Positions 1-7,087 of a stretch of 14,530 nucleotides of DNA are shown in pieces. The stretch is from Coemansia sp. RSA 922 (Eukaryota > Kickxellomycota > Kickxellomycetes > Kickxellales > Kickxellaceae): positions 1 to 14,530 of the forward strand of contig JANBQS010000618.1 in NCBI GenBank assembly GCA_027577415.1. Reading direction: 5' to 3'. Position 1 is the stretch's first letter. Each line of letters starts with the position of its first letter. The position numbers and the translations under genes were made by a program. The notes beneath the pieces are model-generated. The model did not search any database. It saw only the letters and a list, made by a program, of their open reading frames with translations, and had not been told where the DNA came from.

Positions 1-23
1 AGCATCGCGTGGCATGGATGTTG

Positions 24-227
24 TTATTGGCATCCACTTCCGCCGCCGACGCAGCCGCCACGCCAGGGGTTCTGCCATCCACCCCCATTTCCGCCGTACC
101 ATCCACCTCCGCCATACCATCCACTTCCGCCGCCTAGCCAGTTCTGCATGCCAATGTTTACCTGAGGCTCGGGAGCAGCAAAAGGCGTCGCGTAGACCAG
201 GCCAATGAGAGCGAAGTATTTGAGCAT
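24..227 (-). CDS. Small secreted Gly/Trp-rich protein precursor (67 aa)
   Basis: Function unknown. The reading frame opens at the ATG whose complement is 225-227; the frame extends further upstream only through a TTG codon, so I use this ATG. The N-terminus (MLKYFALIGLVYA) is hydrophobic and ends in a V-x-A cleavage-type site, giving a short probable signal peptide. It is followed by Thr-Pro, Phe-Ala, Ala-Pro and Glu-Pro dipeptides, then a region rich in Gly and Trp (a GWYGG unit occurs twice, residues 36-46; five Trp in all) and two cysteines, C59 and C66, near the end. It shares strand, general design and TATA box with the gene at 988-1224, although the sequences do not align well. A wall-associated or extracellular peptide role is inference. 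The 13-residue signal is shorter than usual, which lowers confidence. Confidence 0.6.
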   Translation of the reverse strand: MLKYFALIGLVYATPFAAPEPQVNIGMQNWLGGGSGWYGGGGWYGGNGGGWQNPWRGGCVGGGSGCQ

Positions 228-349
228 GGCTAAAACAGTGATTGGGTTCAATATCAAAAAAATGTTGTTGAAGAGCTAGTAAGGGCGGGAAGTATAGTCG
301 CTGAAGTCGCCTACTGAAACAAAAAATGGCAAGAGGCGTTACATTTGTT

Positions 350-358
350 CTTTTTATA
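350..358 (-). promoter_or_regulatory. TATA box for the 24-227 gene
   Basis: On the minus strand this reads TATAAAAAG and lies 122 bp before the ATG. The identical 9-mer sits 110 bp before the ATG of the second secreted-peptide gene. Short inverted repeats (acattt at 341-346, aaatgt at 362-367) flank it. Confidence 0.5.
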
Positions 359-520
359 TTAAAATGTGCGTTCAGCTTTGCTTCACGAAAAAAGGTAATA
401 CATAAGCGATCTTTTACATGTCGATGGATCGAGATGTATACACGCTGCTCAAAAACATAGCTTACACAGAGTCCCATCCAAGTTTTCGTGTGGGAGGGTG
501 ATTATATGGTAGGCGACATA

Positions 521-550
521 CCAAGCTGGGTCGGATTGTTGTCAGCTTGG
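521..550. repeat. 8-bp perfect inverted repeat
   Basis: Arms ccaagctg (521-528) and cagcttgg (543-550) are exact reverse complements around a 14-nt spacer. No T-run follows on either strand. It lies more than 160 bp beyond the TATA box of the 24-227 gene, so a distal regulatory site is possible but unproven. Confidence 0.4.
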
Positions 551-916
551 GTTCAATCTGTTTGCAAGCCAAAGCCAAAGTCAAAGTATTTGCAACATTT
601 TTCACATACCCTCAGCTTTATCAAACATATTTATTTATAAAACAATTTCAAAATAATGACTAGTGTAAGTTGTGAGTATGGAGAAAGGTCGCTAGAACAC
701 TCTGCAATAGCTATTAAACACACAGTAAATACCCCGAAAAGAAAATGCTTATTACGCTCAACATTTGGAGAAAACCCACACTATATATCTTGATCCTGAA
801 AGCCAAATTAAAATACCAAGCCAGTATAGTGTGAGCCGAACCTACTTGATGAGGGAGAATGCCAACAACCGACGTATATAGTAACGCGGCATTAAAAGTA
901 AATATAGCAAACGATG

Positions 917-922
917 TTTATT
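917..922 (-). terminator. Poly(A) signal of the 988-1224 gene
   Basis: The minus strand reads AATAAA here, about 65 bp past the stop codon of the secreted-peptide gene. This is a canonical position for a eukaryotic polyadenylation hexamer. Confidence 0.45.
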
Positions 923-987
923 AATCAAGGTTATTGACGATAAAATGTTGCTACATTAGCGAATGGTCATTATACAAGCAGGATTTA

Positions 988-1224
988 TCACCACCCCATG
1001 CAACGCCTCATACACCACTGGTAGTTCCAGCTGCCACGGCAGCGCCAATAGCACTGCTGCCATCTCCAGTTGCCACCACCGCCGCCGCCGCCACCGCCGC
1101 CGCCATGTTGGGCCGAAGGCTGCTGGGGAAGAGCATCGGCTTCGGGTAGGGCATCGGGATTTGCAGTAGCAAGAGCGGTAGCGGCAAAGGCAAGAGCCAG
1201 AACGGAGGAGGTAAAGAGCTTCAT
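988..1224 (-). CDS. Secreted Gly-rich precursor with a Trp/Arg-rich CX3C-X8-CX3C peptide (78 aa)
   Basis: Not assigned to a named family. Residues 1-19 (MKLFTSSVLALAFAATALA) form a clear signal peptide with an A-L-A cleavage site. Residues 20-33 then read as seven consecutive dipeptides ending in Ala or Pro (TA NP DA LP EA DA LP), followed by QQPSAQH, eleven glycines (41-51) and a 27-residue C-terminal module containing six Trp, five Arg and four Cys. The cysteines C58, C62, C71 and C75 are spaced CX3C-X8-CX3C, as in helical-hairpin peptides. The pattern suggests a processed cationic peptide, perhaps antimicrobial or signalling; this is inference. The start was chosen because longer upstream frames lack a signal sequence. 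A minus-strand TATA box at 1335-1343 and AATAAA at 917-922 bracket a compact single-exon gene. Confidence 0.75.
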   Translation of the reverse strand: MKLFTSSVLALAFAATALATANPDALPEADALPQQPSAQHGGGGGGGGGGGNWRWQQCYWRCRGSWNYQWCMRRCMGW

Positions 1225-1595
1225 GATTGAAACGAGTTGGGGTTTGGAGCTGGTGGTTTGCTGCTGGTAGTAGTAGAAGAAAGGACGACGAAGTTGTCTG
1301 AGGAAACAAACAGACAGCACCAGGTGGCAGTCTGCTTTTTATATGAAAATTTCCACCTGTACAGCCTACCACTGTCATAGATCTTTGACTAGTGTGTACA
1401 TGTTACATCTCCATGGTCAGCACAGACATCAATTAATGGACAAAGTTAATCGCGCTTGATCGTCACTAACCAATCAGTCCGAGAGTATGAGCAAAGCACC
1501 ACGCGTGAATCAAGCAAGTCGGCTTTTCTTTGCAAGATATTCCTCTTTTTGTCACATTTTTATTGTACGCGAGCATTGTAAATCGAGAATAAAGC
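1225..1595. promoter_or_regulatory. Divergent promoter region: secreted peptide (-) and Acinus-like gene (+)
   Basis: This is a 371-bp gap between divergent start codons. The left part is the leader and TATA region of the secreted-peptide gene. The right part (about 1521-1562) is T/C-rich, the type of leader that precedes the other housekeeping genes here, and no TATA box is obvious next to the Acinus-like start. I see no further gene. Confidence 0.5.
1335..1343 (-). promoter_or_regulatory. TATA box for the 988-1224 gene, flanked by inverted E-box-like repeats
   Basis: The minus strand reads TATAAAAAG, 110 bp before the ATG. A perfect 7-bp inverted repeat flanks it: caggtgg at 1321-1327 and ccacctg at 1353-1359. 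Each arm contains a CANNTG E-box core. Confidence 0.55.
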
Positions 1596-2717
1596 ATGTC
1601 TGAATTTGTTCCGAGCGAGCTCAAGGTTGCGGACTTGCGCAAGGAGTTGGCGGCGAGAGAGTTGCCCACAACTGGCCTAAAGAAAGAATTAGTGCAGCGC
1701 TTGGAAGAGGCTCTTGCCGCGGCAGGTACTCCAGTACAGTCTAGCGGCGGTGGAGGCGATGCAGACGAAGAAGAGGACAACGACCATATTGATCTTATGC
1801 CAGTCGAGGAAGTAACGGAGCTGGAGCACGATGCGCCTGAGACCACCATGGCCGGCGAAGAGCATTTGGACGAAGCCACCGCAGCTGAAAACGACGAATC
1901 GGCAGAGATGATGGAGGACGACGATACCCATGAGGTGGAGCGCAAGCGAAAGGCAGATGAGCAAGCCAGCCACGATTCTCACATGGAGACGGACGATGTC
2001 GCTGGTGCTCAGACTCAGCCAACTACTGGAGACTCGTTGTATATCAAGAATCTCGAGCGGCCACTGACTATGTACCGGCTCAAGGAGATGCTTGGGAAAT
2101 ACGGCGTAGTAGATGACGTTTGGCTCAATTCGATCAAAACGCGTGGATATGCCAGCTTTGAGACGACAGAGCAGGCAGTGTCTGCGCATGCGGCTATCAA
2201 CGGTAAAAGGTTTCCTCCAGAGCACGGCAAGGTTCTCGAGTGTGGGTTTATTACCAGGACGCGCGTGAAGGAGCTGATCGTCGATGAAGAGGCGTTGTCG
2301 GAGTTTGTGCGCAACGTAGACTTGGTGGCAGTGCCTGTCGATGGAGGTAACTGTGGAATTGCTCTTGTCAACTTCAAGTCCAGCTCTGCTTCCAAGAAAC
2401 AAAAGACTGACAGGGTAAAAGGAGACAAAACAGTGGACAGGGCTGCGACTGTGGCTGCCGAGACTTCGGCGTCGCTTATCACAGCGGCTGCAGCGGCGGC
2501 GGCCAACGAGGCGAAGAGCGCTGCGGCTCACGGGCGGAGGGACGACGATGCCAGAAGAGCCTCGGACTCACGAGGAGACGAGTCGAATGCGCGCAGCCCA
2601 ACGAGGGATGAGAGGAGCATGCATACTCTGCTAACTAGGACTCAGCCACGGATCTCATACAAGCCGCTGACTGACGAAGAAGTAGCAGCAAAGAAGGCCG
2701 GCCGCGCTTATGTTTAG
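1596..2717 (+). CDS. ACIN1: Acinus-like SAP/RRM splicing factor (373 aa)
   Basis: Acinus is the scaffold of the ASAP complex with RNPS1 and SAP18, an accessory of the exon junction complex that acts in nuclear pre-mRNA processing. Three diagnostic parts appear in the family order. Residues 7-41 form a SAP DNA/RNA-binding helix pair (ELKVADLRKELAARELPTTG). Residues 146-225 form an RRM beginning SLYIKNLERPLTMYRLKEML, the Acinus-type RRM. Residues about 345-366 carry ISYKPLTDEEV, matching the RNPS1-SAP18-binding (RSB) motif. Between them lie an acidic linker (55-115), a basic RKRK patch (116-119), an Ala-rich stretch (294-311) and an Arg/Ser/Asp-rich segment (313-342). It is much shorter than animal Acinus, is encoded in one exon, and has an ATG preceded by an A-rich leader. 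Domain identity is strong; complex membership is inferred from the RSB motif. Confidence 0.85.
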   Translation: MSEFVPSELKVADLRKELAARELPTTGLKKELVQRLEEALAAAGTPVQSSGGGGDADEEEDNDHIDLMPVEEVTELEHDAPETTMAGEEHLDEATAAENDESAEMMEDDDTHEVERKRKADEQASHDSHMETDDVAGAQTQPTTGDSLYIKNLERPLTMYRLKEMLGKYGVVDDVWLNSIKTRGYASFETTEQAVSAHAAINGKRFPPEHGKVLECGFITRTRVKELIVDEEALSEFVRNVDLVAVPVDGGNCGIALVNFKSSSASKKQKTDRVKGDKTVDRAATVAAETSASLITAAAAAAANEAKSAAAHGRRDDDARRASDSRGDESNARSPTRDERSMHTLLTRTQPRISYKPLTDEEVAAKKAGRAYV

Positions 2718-2771
2718 CCAAGCCAAAGCCAAGCCCAGTCTTTTCGGATAAGGGCGCCAAGGCCTCACTGA

Positions 2772-2788
2772 TTCCTTTCTCTTCTTTC
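2772..2788 (+). promoter_or_regulatory. Pyrimidine tract upstream of the SCAMP gene
   Basis: A 17-bp all-pyrimidine run ending 47 bp before the SCAMP ATG, within a 118-bp intergenic gap. Comparable tracts precede the genes at 8226, 9604 and 14180, so it is probably a core-promoter or leader element. Confidence 0.4.
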
Positions 2789-2835
2789 AGTTTCACGAAA
2801 AATATAATTTTTTTTATCCACTTTCGATAGTTCTA

Positions 2836-3936
2836 ATGTCACGCAATCCGTTTGAGGACCACGACGACGACGACGACTTGTTTGCCGAGGATCCCTTTGC
2901 CGACTCGCACACGGCCGCCGCCAGACACAATAACAACTCTGCTCGGGTACTGGTGGACGACGACCAAGACGCAGTTCCGCTCCACTCAGTCCGACGCAGC
3001 GAAGATGCTGGTGGATTTCTCTCTGGCGTTGGCCTCGGTGGGGCCAGAGCTGGCTCATACACGCCCGTCGGAGCAGACACAGATGCGCACACTGGATACG
3101 CAAAACGAGGCATGTTCAGCGACGACAATAGCGGAGTGACGAAGAGTTCAGGCGGCGGAGGCGGCTTTGTGCAGGACGACCGCGAGGCAGAGCTCAGGCG
3201 GCGGGAAGAGGCGCTGGCGGCACGCGAGCAAGAGCTCCGCGCTCGCGAGGCGCACGTACAAATGATGGCCAGCGGAGCACGCCCGCCCTTGAACTTTCCA
3301 CCGCTCTATCCGATCATGTACCACGCCATTGATACCGAGGTGCCAATTGGCGACCGGAGCACTGTCCGGACAATATTCTACTTGTGGCTGGCCCTCGAAG
3401 CAATGCTAGTCTTCAACTGCGTAGCGTGCCTTATCGTAATGATCTCGGGTGCTGCTGACGTCTCAAACTCGGGCGCCAGCTTTGGGTCGAGCTTTGTGTA
3501 TCTATTCACTATCAGCCTTGGTAGCTTCTTCTTGTGGTACCGCCCGGTCTACAACGCCTACATGAAGGACTCGAGCATGTTCTTCTACTTTTTCTTCATC
3601 TTCAACGGCTTCCATATTCTGTTTGATGCGTACATGGCGGTCGGTGTCCCGGGCGCTGGATCGGCGGGTATAATAATTATGCTACAGTGTCTGTCCAGCA
3701 ACAAGAAGGCAGCTGGCGCGCTCAGCGGTATATCCTTTTCGCTCTGGATATTGCACTTGCTGGCATCTCTGTTCATGTACCGCAAGGTCCGCATGCACTA
3801 CACAGCCAGAGGCCACACGTTCTCCGAGGCCAAGCAGCAGGCGTACCAGGGCTTTGCCCAAAGCAGCGCCGGCCAGACCGCAGTCACCACTGCTGCGGGC
3901 GCTTATATGCGTTCCAACACGGGCAATTTTGTATAA
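2836..3936 (+). CDS. Secretory carrier-associated membrane protein (SCAMP), 366 aa
   Basis: SCAMPs are four-span proteins of post-Golgi and endosomal membranes involved in vesicle recycling and exocytosis. The layout is complete. There is an NPF motif at residues 4-6 (EH-domain binding) and a DPF at 19-21 (clathrin-adaptor type) in an acidic N-terminus. A charged helix follows at about 114-141 (REAELRRREEALAAREQELR), then the conserved entry to the membrane core (PPLYPIMYHAI, about 155-165). Transmembrane segments lie near 178-204, 216-236, 247-269 and 296-316. The cytosolic loop after the second span reads LWYRPVYNAYMKDSS, the counterpart of the SCAMP E-peptide (CWYRPIYKAFR in animals). A cytosolic tail ends at 366. 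The length suits the family, and it is a single exon. The family call is firm; partners are inferred. Confidence 0.9.
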   Translation: MSRNPFEDHDDDDDLFAEDPFADSHTAAARHNNNSARVLVDDDQDAVPLHSVRRSEDAGGFLSGVGLGGARAGSYTPVGADTDAHTGYAKRGMFSDDNSGVTKSSGGGGGFVQDDREAELRRREEALAAREQELRAREAHVQMMASGARPPLNFPPLYPIMYHAIDTEVPIGDRSTVRTIFYLWLALEAMLVFNCVACLIVMISGAADVSNSGASFGSSFVYLFTISLGSFFLWYRPVYNAYMKDSSMFFYFFFIFNGFHILFDAYMAVGVPGAGSAGIIIMLQCLSSNKKAAGALSGISFSLWILHLLASLFMYRKVRMHYTARGHTFSEAKQQAYQGFAQSSAGQTAVTTAAGAYMRSNTGNFV

Positions 3937-4003
3937 ATATATTATGCGCTCTTTTGCTTCATTCGTTCGCCTTTATAAATAACGTTTACTAAAAAAAACC
4001 TTG

Positions 4004-6853
4004 CTAGCTGAGCGTGATCTCCCAGTCATTTCCAACGAGCAGGGCAGGATCGCGAATAGTACACTCATAATCGAGCTTGGATCCAGCATAGGCGAGCTCA
4101 ATGGCACGAGTCTGGCCATTCTCAACGACCACGGCCTTTGTCAGGGGATTGCGCATTCCAACGACGACAACGCGCTCGACGCGGACCTTGCTCATGGCCT
4201 TCAAGAACTCGAGCTGCTCGGGCGACGACTTGGTGCGAGGAGATGGGCGCGAGGTCAGCGTGGCGTTCTCAAACGATAGCTCGCGCTCGATAAATGCACC
4301 ATTCTGGTAACTGTAGGTTTCACCATCGTCGAGATACAGTCTTCCAGTCGCAGTGCCAGTGCGGCTTACATAGACATACAGAGTGATCGGGTCACGGCGC
4401 ATGAGCTCCGAAGACCCGCGCTGGCGCTCACGAGTAGGGATGATCGAGCCTCCGCGAGCAAAGACCAGCGTGGTTGTCAAGTCTGAGGCGAACTGGCGCT
4501 TCAGAGGACCAATGTACGCTGCATGGGAGCGAATGTCGTACCAGTTCTCCTGAGTAGGGAGGCGGACGTCAAGGGGCTGGTTGGTGTCGGCGTCAGTTGC
4601 AGGGACGACTAATATCGCCGATCCCACCATGAACGAGCTGTCCTCGGAGAACATGCTGGTCTCCTTGGGGAACTCCATCCACATGGGACGCACCAGTGGC
4701 ATGCCAGTCAAGCTGGCCTCACGGAACAGGGTGTACCAGTACGGAAGCAGGCGGTAGCGCTCGCGGATGGCGTTGCGGATGTGCGTCAGATAGGGCTCGC
4801 CAAATACCCACGGCTCGCGACGCTTCGTGTCAATGTGAGCATGGGCGCGGAAGAACGGATACCAGATTCCGAGTTGGTACCAGCGCGTCATGAGCTCAGG
4901 CGTGGGGTTGCCAAAGAACCCACCCACATCAGCACCGACAAAGTGCATGCCAGCGACGTTGTTGCTCAGAACCATGGGGATCGAGGCGCGCAAGTGCTCC
5001 CAGTTGGCGGCGTTGTCGCCAGTCCAAACAGCACCATAGCGCTGAGACCCGGCAAAGTAGGCACGCGACAGCACAAATGGCCGCTTGTCGGGAGACTCGC
5101 GAGTGCGCAGGCCGTCAGCCGTAGCCTTGTGGTAAAGCATGCCAAAGATGTTGTGCAGGTCGCGATGCTCCCAGCCGCCGAAGTGCTTGATGTCCTTGTC
5201 CATCGAGATCTCGGGCCCGTTGAACACGGAGGGCTCGTTCATGTCGTTCCACACAAACAGGTTTGGAGTCGAGCCATTGTACTTGTCCAAGTGGAATTGG
5301 CTGCTGATCCACGAAGCCGCGTCTGGGTTGAGGTAGTCGACCCAGTTGGAGTCGCCGGGCCAGCACCAGCCCTGGAAGTTGTCAGTGCCTTCTTTGTTTT
5401 TCACAAAGTAGCCGTTGTCGTTGGCCTCCTTCCAGATGCGATACTCGGTGTCGCGCTTGATGTGAGGATCAACCACAGTTACAAGCTGGTGGCCATTGTA
5501 GGCGAGCTTTTGCTGCATGGCGACGGGGTCGGGGAACTTGCCAGAGTCCCACGTAAAGTAGCGCTTGCCGTCAGTGTGCTCAATATCCAGCCAGATAACA
5601 TCGTAGGGAATGGCGTGCTCTTGCAGCTTGTCGTTGACCGTCAGCACATCAGCCTGGTCCAGGTAATTCCAGCGGCACTGGTGGTAACCGAGGGCAAACT
5701 CCCGTGGCAACGGCGTCTGCTCGACAAGGTCGGCATACTGTTTGTACAGATCTGCCGCTGAGGGGCCTGGCAGCAGGAAGACGTCCATGACGCCAGACTC
5801 GCTGATCCAGTGAGTGGAGACTGAGGGCTCCTTGCTGGCAGCACCGAGGCGGAACAGGTTGCCAAGCGTGCTGCTCTTTTCGCGGGTGACGTCAATCCAG
5901 GTCTCTGCCGCATTCAGCCAAAACACGCCAACAGTTGACTCGGAGTTGTGGGCAACCATAAAGGGAATGGAGCCATAGAGCGCCATGGGGCTGTCGAGGT
6001 CGTGCTCAAAGACGTCTAGGTTATACAGGCGGTAGGGCTGGCTGTAGGCGTCCTTGCCGCCGCCGCGAGTGGACTTTAGCGACAGCGATGACGCGTGCTC
6101 TGGGATGCCGTAGACGTGCTCGTATCCGCTGAAGCTGATGTCTAGCCCAAAAGACTCGGGTCCGCGGGGTTTGGTGTCAGTCCACGACCGGAACGTCTCC
6201 TCCCACGCGCCATCGGCCCCGTCAACCTCGCCATCGGCGCCAGGCTTCTCGCGCAAGTGCTCAAAGTGGAATAGGCCCTTGGAGTTGAGCAGAATTGAGG
6301 GCTTGTTGTTCAGCACATACTCCACCGTCCAGGGCCGCTCCGTCATGCGCAAGCTGGCTGTGTTGTTGGTATCCCTGAACCAGACGGTGTGCACAGTCTC
6401 TCCGTTGACCGCCTCAGACGTCAGTTGGAGGCTGTCTGCCGACGCGTATTTTAGACTGGCGCCACCATCGCGTAGCACGAGCTTTTGCGTGTCGTCGAAC
6501 CGAGCCTTTAATGGATCGGCCTCCTGTCCGCGAATGCGTACAATGCCCTTATCTAAAAAGCTTACGTTGAGTTTCAGAGGCACCTTGTCGGCCCCATGCT
6601 GTACGGATGCTACCAGCGTGTGCCCGTCAAGGTACACACTGTCTTGGAGAACCGAGTATGGCGACGCTGTCTGTGACGCACCAGTGCTCTTTCCTAGCAG
6701 TTGGCTCTCCTTGCCCACTCCGTCAGCAAACGCCTGGTGCCGTCGGTAGAACGCCACCTGCTCGCTAGTCTTAAAATCTTCCTGTTTGACTGCCAGCCCG
6801 ACCTGTGCCAGCAGCGACACAGTCGCCGCTAGATACAGCAAGGTGAGCTTCAT
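4004..6853 (-). CDS. Glucosidase II catalytic (alpha) subunit, GH31 (949 aa)
   Basis: This is the homologue of GANAB (S. cerevisiae Rot2), an ER-lumen alpha-glucosidase that trims the second and third glucoses from N-glycans during the calnexin cycle. Residues 1-21 (MKLTLLYLAATVSLLAQVGLA) are a signal peptide, which is why I chose this ATG over one 24 codons upstream (6925). The GH31 barrel contains YDVIWLDIEHTDGKRYF (417-433), the nucleophile motif WNDMNEP with Asp537, the acid/base motif AVWTGDNAANW with Asp613, VGADVGGFFG (639-648) and RAHAHIDTKRREPW (669-682). N-glycosylation sequons occur at about N96, N163, N526 and N863. There is no HDEL-type tail, as expected for a subunit retained by its beta partner. 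The stop is 67 bp from the converging SCAMP stop. The gene is single-exon and full length. Confidence 0.95.
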   Translation of the reverse strand: MKLTLLYLAATVSLLAQVGLAVKQEDFKTSEQVAFYRRHQAFADGVGKESQLLGKSTGASQTASPYSVLQDSVYLDGHTLVASVQHGADKVPLKLNVSFLDKGIVRIRGQEADPLKARFDDTQKLVLRDGGASLKYASADSLQLTSEAVNGETVHTVWFRDTNNTASLRMTERPWTVEYVLNNKPSILLNSKGLFHFEHLREKPGADGEVDGADGAWEETFRSWTDTKPRGPESFGLDISFSGYEHVYGIPEHASSLSLKSTRGGGKDAYSQPYRLYNLDVFEHDLDSPMALYGSIPFMVAHNSESTVGVFWLNAAETWIDVTREKSSTLGNLFRLGAASKEPSVSTHWISESGVMDVFLLPGPSAADLYKQYADLVEQTPLPREFALGYHQCRWNYLDQADVLTVNDKLQEHAIPYDVIWLDIEHTDGKRYFTWDSGKFPDPVAMQQKLAYNGHQLVTVVDPHIKRDTEYRIWKEANDNGYFVKNKEGTDNFQGWCWPGDSNWVDYLNPDAASWISSQFHLDKYNGSTPNLFVWNDMNEPSVFNGPEISMDKDIKHFGGWEHRDLHNIFGMLYHKATADGLRTRESPDKRPFVLSRAYFAGSQRYGAVWTGDNAANWEHLRASIPMVLSNNVAGMHFVGADVGGFFGNPTPELMTRWYQLGIWYPFFRAHAHIDTKRREPWVFGEPYLTHIRNAIRERYRLLPYWYTLFREASLTGMPLVRPMWMEFPKETSMFSEDSSFMVGSAILVVPATDADTNQPLDVRLPTQENWYDIRSHAAYIGPLKRQFASDLTTTLVFARGGSIIPTRERQRGSSELMRRDPITLYVYVSRTGTATGRLYLDDGETYSYQNGAFIERELSFENATLTSRPSPRTKSSPEQLEFLKAMSKVRVERVVVVGMRNPLTKAVVVENGQTRAIELAYAGSKLDYECTIRDPALLVGNDWEITLS

Positions 6854-7087
6854 TTGGCCGAGTAAAGAGATGAGTAATTGAATTTCAGGCAAGTGTAGAG
6901 AATAGGAGGTGCAAGTCATCATCATCGGCCATCAGCCACAAACCGAAAGCGCATATCATCAGGCGATTATTTGATTATTTGATTTGATATTGAGATGACT
7001 AATGAGCTTGTACAAAGTGCACACTTTGGCTTCTGTTCTTCCGTTTGCCCGTTTACTTTTCATAATATTTTCTATTTTAATTGCTCA
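6854..7087. promoter_or_regulatory. Shared divergent promoter, glucosidase II (-) and Dre2 (+)
   Basis: A 234-bp gap between divergent start codons. It contains a tandem repeat GATTATTT GATTATTT GATTT (6965-6985) and a T/C-rich stretch (about 7031-7077) before the Dre2 ATG. No clear TATAAAA box is seen for either gene. In-frame upstream ATGs exist for both genes (6925 on minus, 6995 on plus), so the starts could be longer. Confidence 0.5.

Larger units (their letters stand above)
258..987. other. AT-rich intergenic region between the two secreted-peptide genes
   Basis: About 730 bp with no convincing gene. It holds the TATA box and 5' leader of the left gene (to about 370), an 8-bp inverted repeat (ccaagctg at 521-528, cagcttgg at 543-550, 14-nt spacer), a run of caaagc/caaagt-type units around 563-588, a plus-strand TATAAAA at 636-642, and the 3' end of the 988-1224 gene with an AATAAA signal at 917-922. 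Tiny open frames at 418-501 and 656-793 (27 and 45 codons) have no supporting features. Confidence 0.5.

Noticed and set aside
24..257. Extended N-terminus for the left secreted gene beginning at 257
   Set aside because: The first codon there is TTG, not ATG; the ATG at 227 gives the signal-peptide start.
418..501. 27-codon plus-strand frame
   Set aside because: Too short and featureless to support as a gene.
549..557. ggttcaatc, resembling the tRNA/SINE B-box
   Set aside because: The flanking bases do not form a T-stem, and no A-box, anticodon arm or acceptor stem can be drawn around it, so neither a tRNA nor a pol III element is supported.
656..793. 45-codon plus-strand frame after a TATAAAA (636-642), with a GTAAGT donor-like site at 665-670
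   Set aside because: The ATG is too close to the TATA box to be transcribed from it, the peptide has no recognisable feature, and no convincing acceptor/exon pair was found.
1077..1104. GCC-rich trinucleotide run read as a possible microsatellite or repeat element
   Set aside because: It is simply the polyglycine-coding stretch of the secreted-peptide gene on the minus strand.
1689..2531. Long minus-strand open frame (280 codons) inside the Acinus-like gene
   Set aside because: It lies wholly antisense to a gene with three recognisable domains and its translation has no protein-like features.
4781..5761. 326-codon plus-strand frame inside the glucosidase II gene
   Set aside because: Antisense shadow of the conserved GH31 coding sequence, caused by its codon bias.
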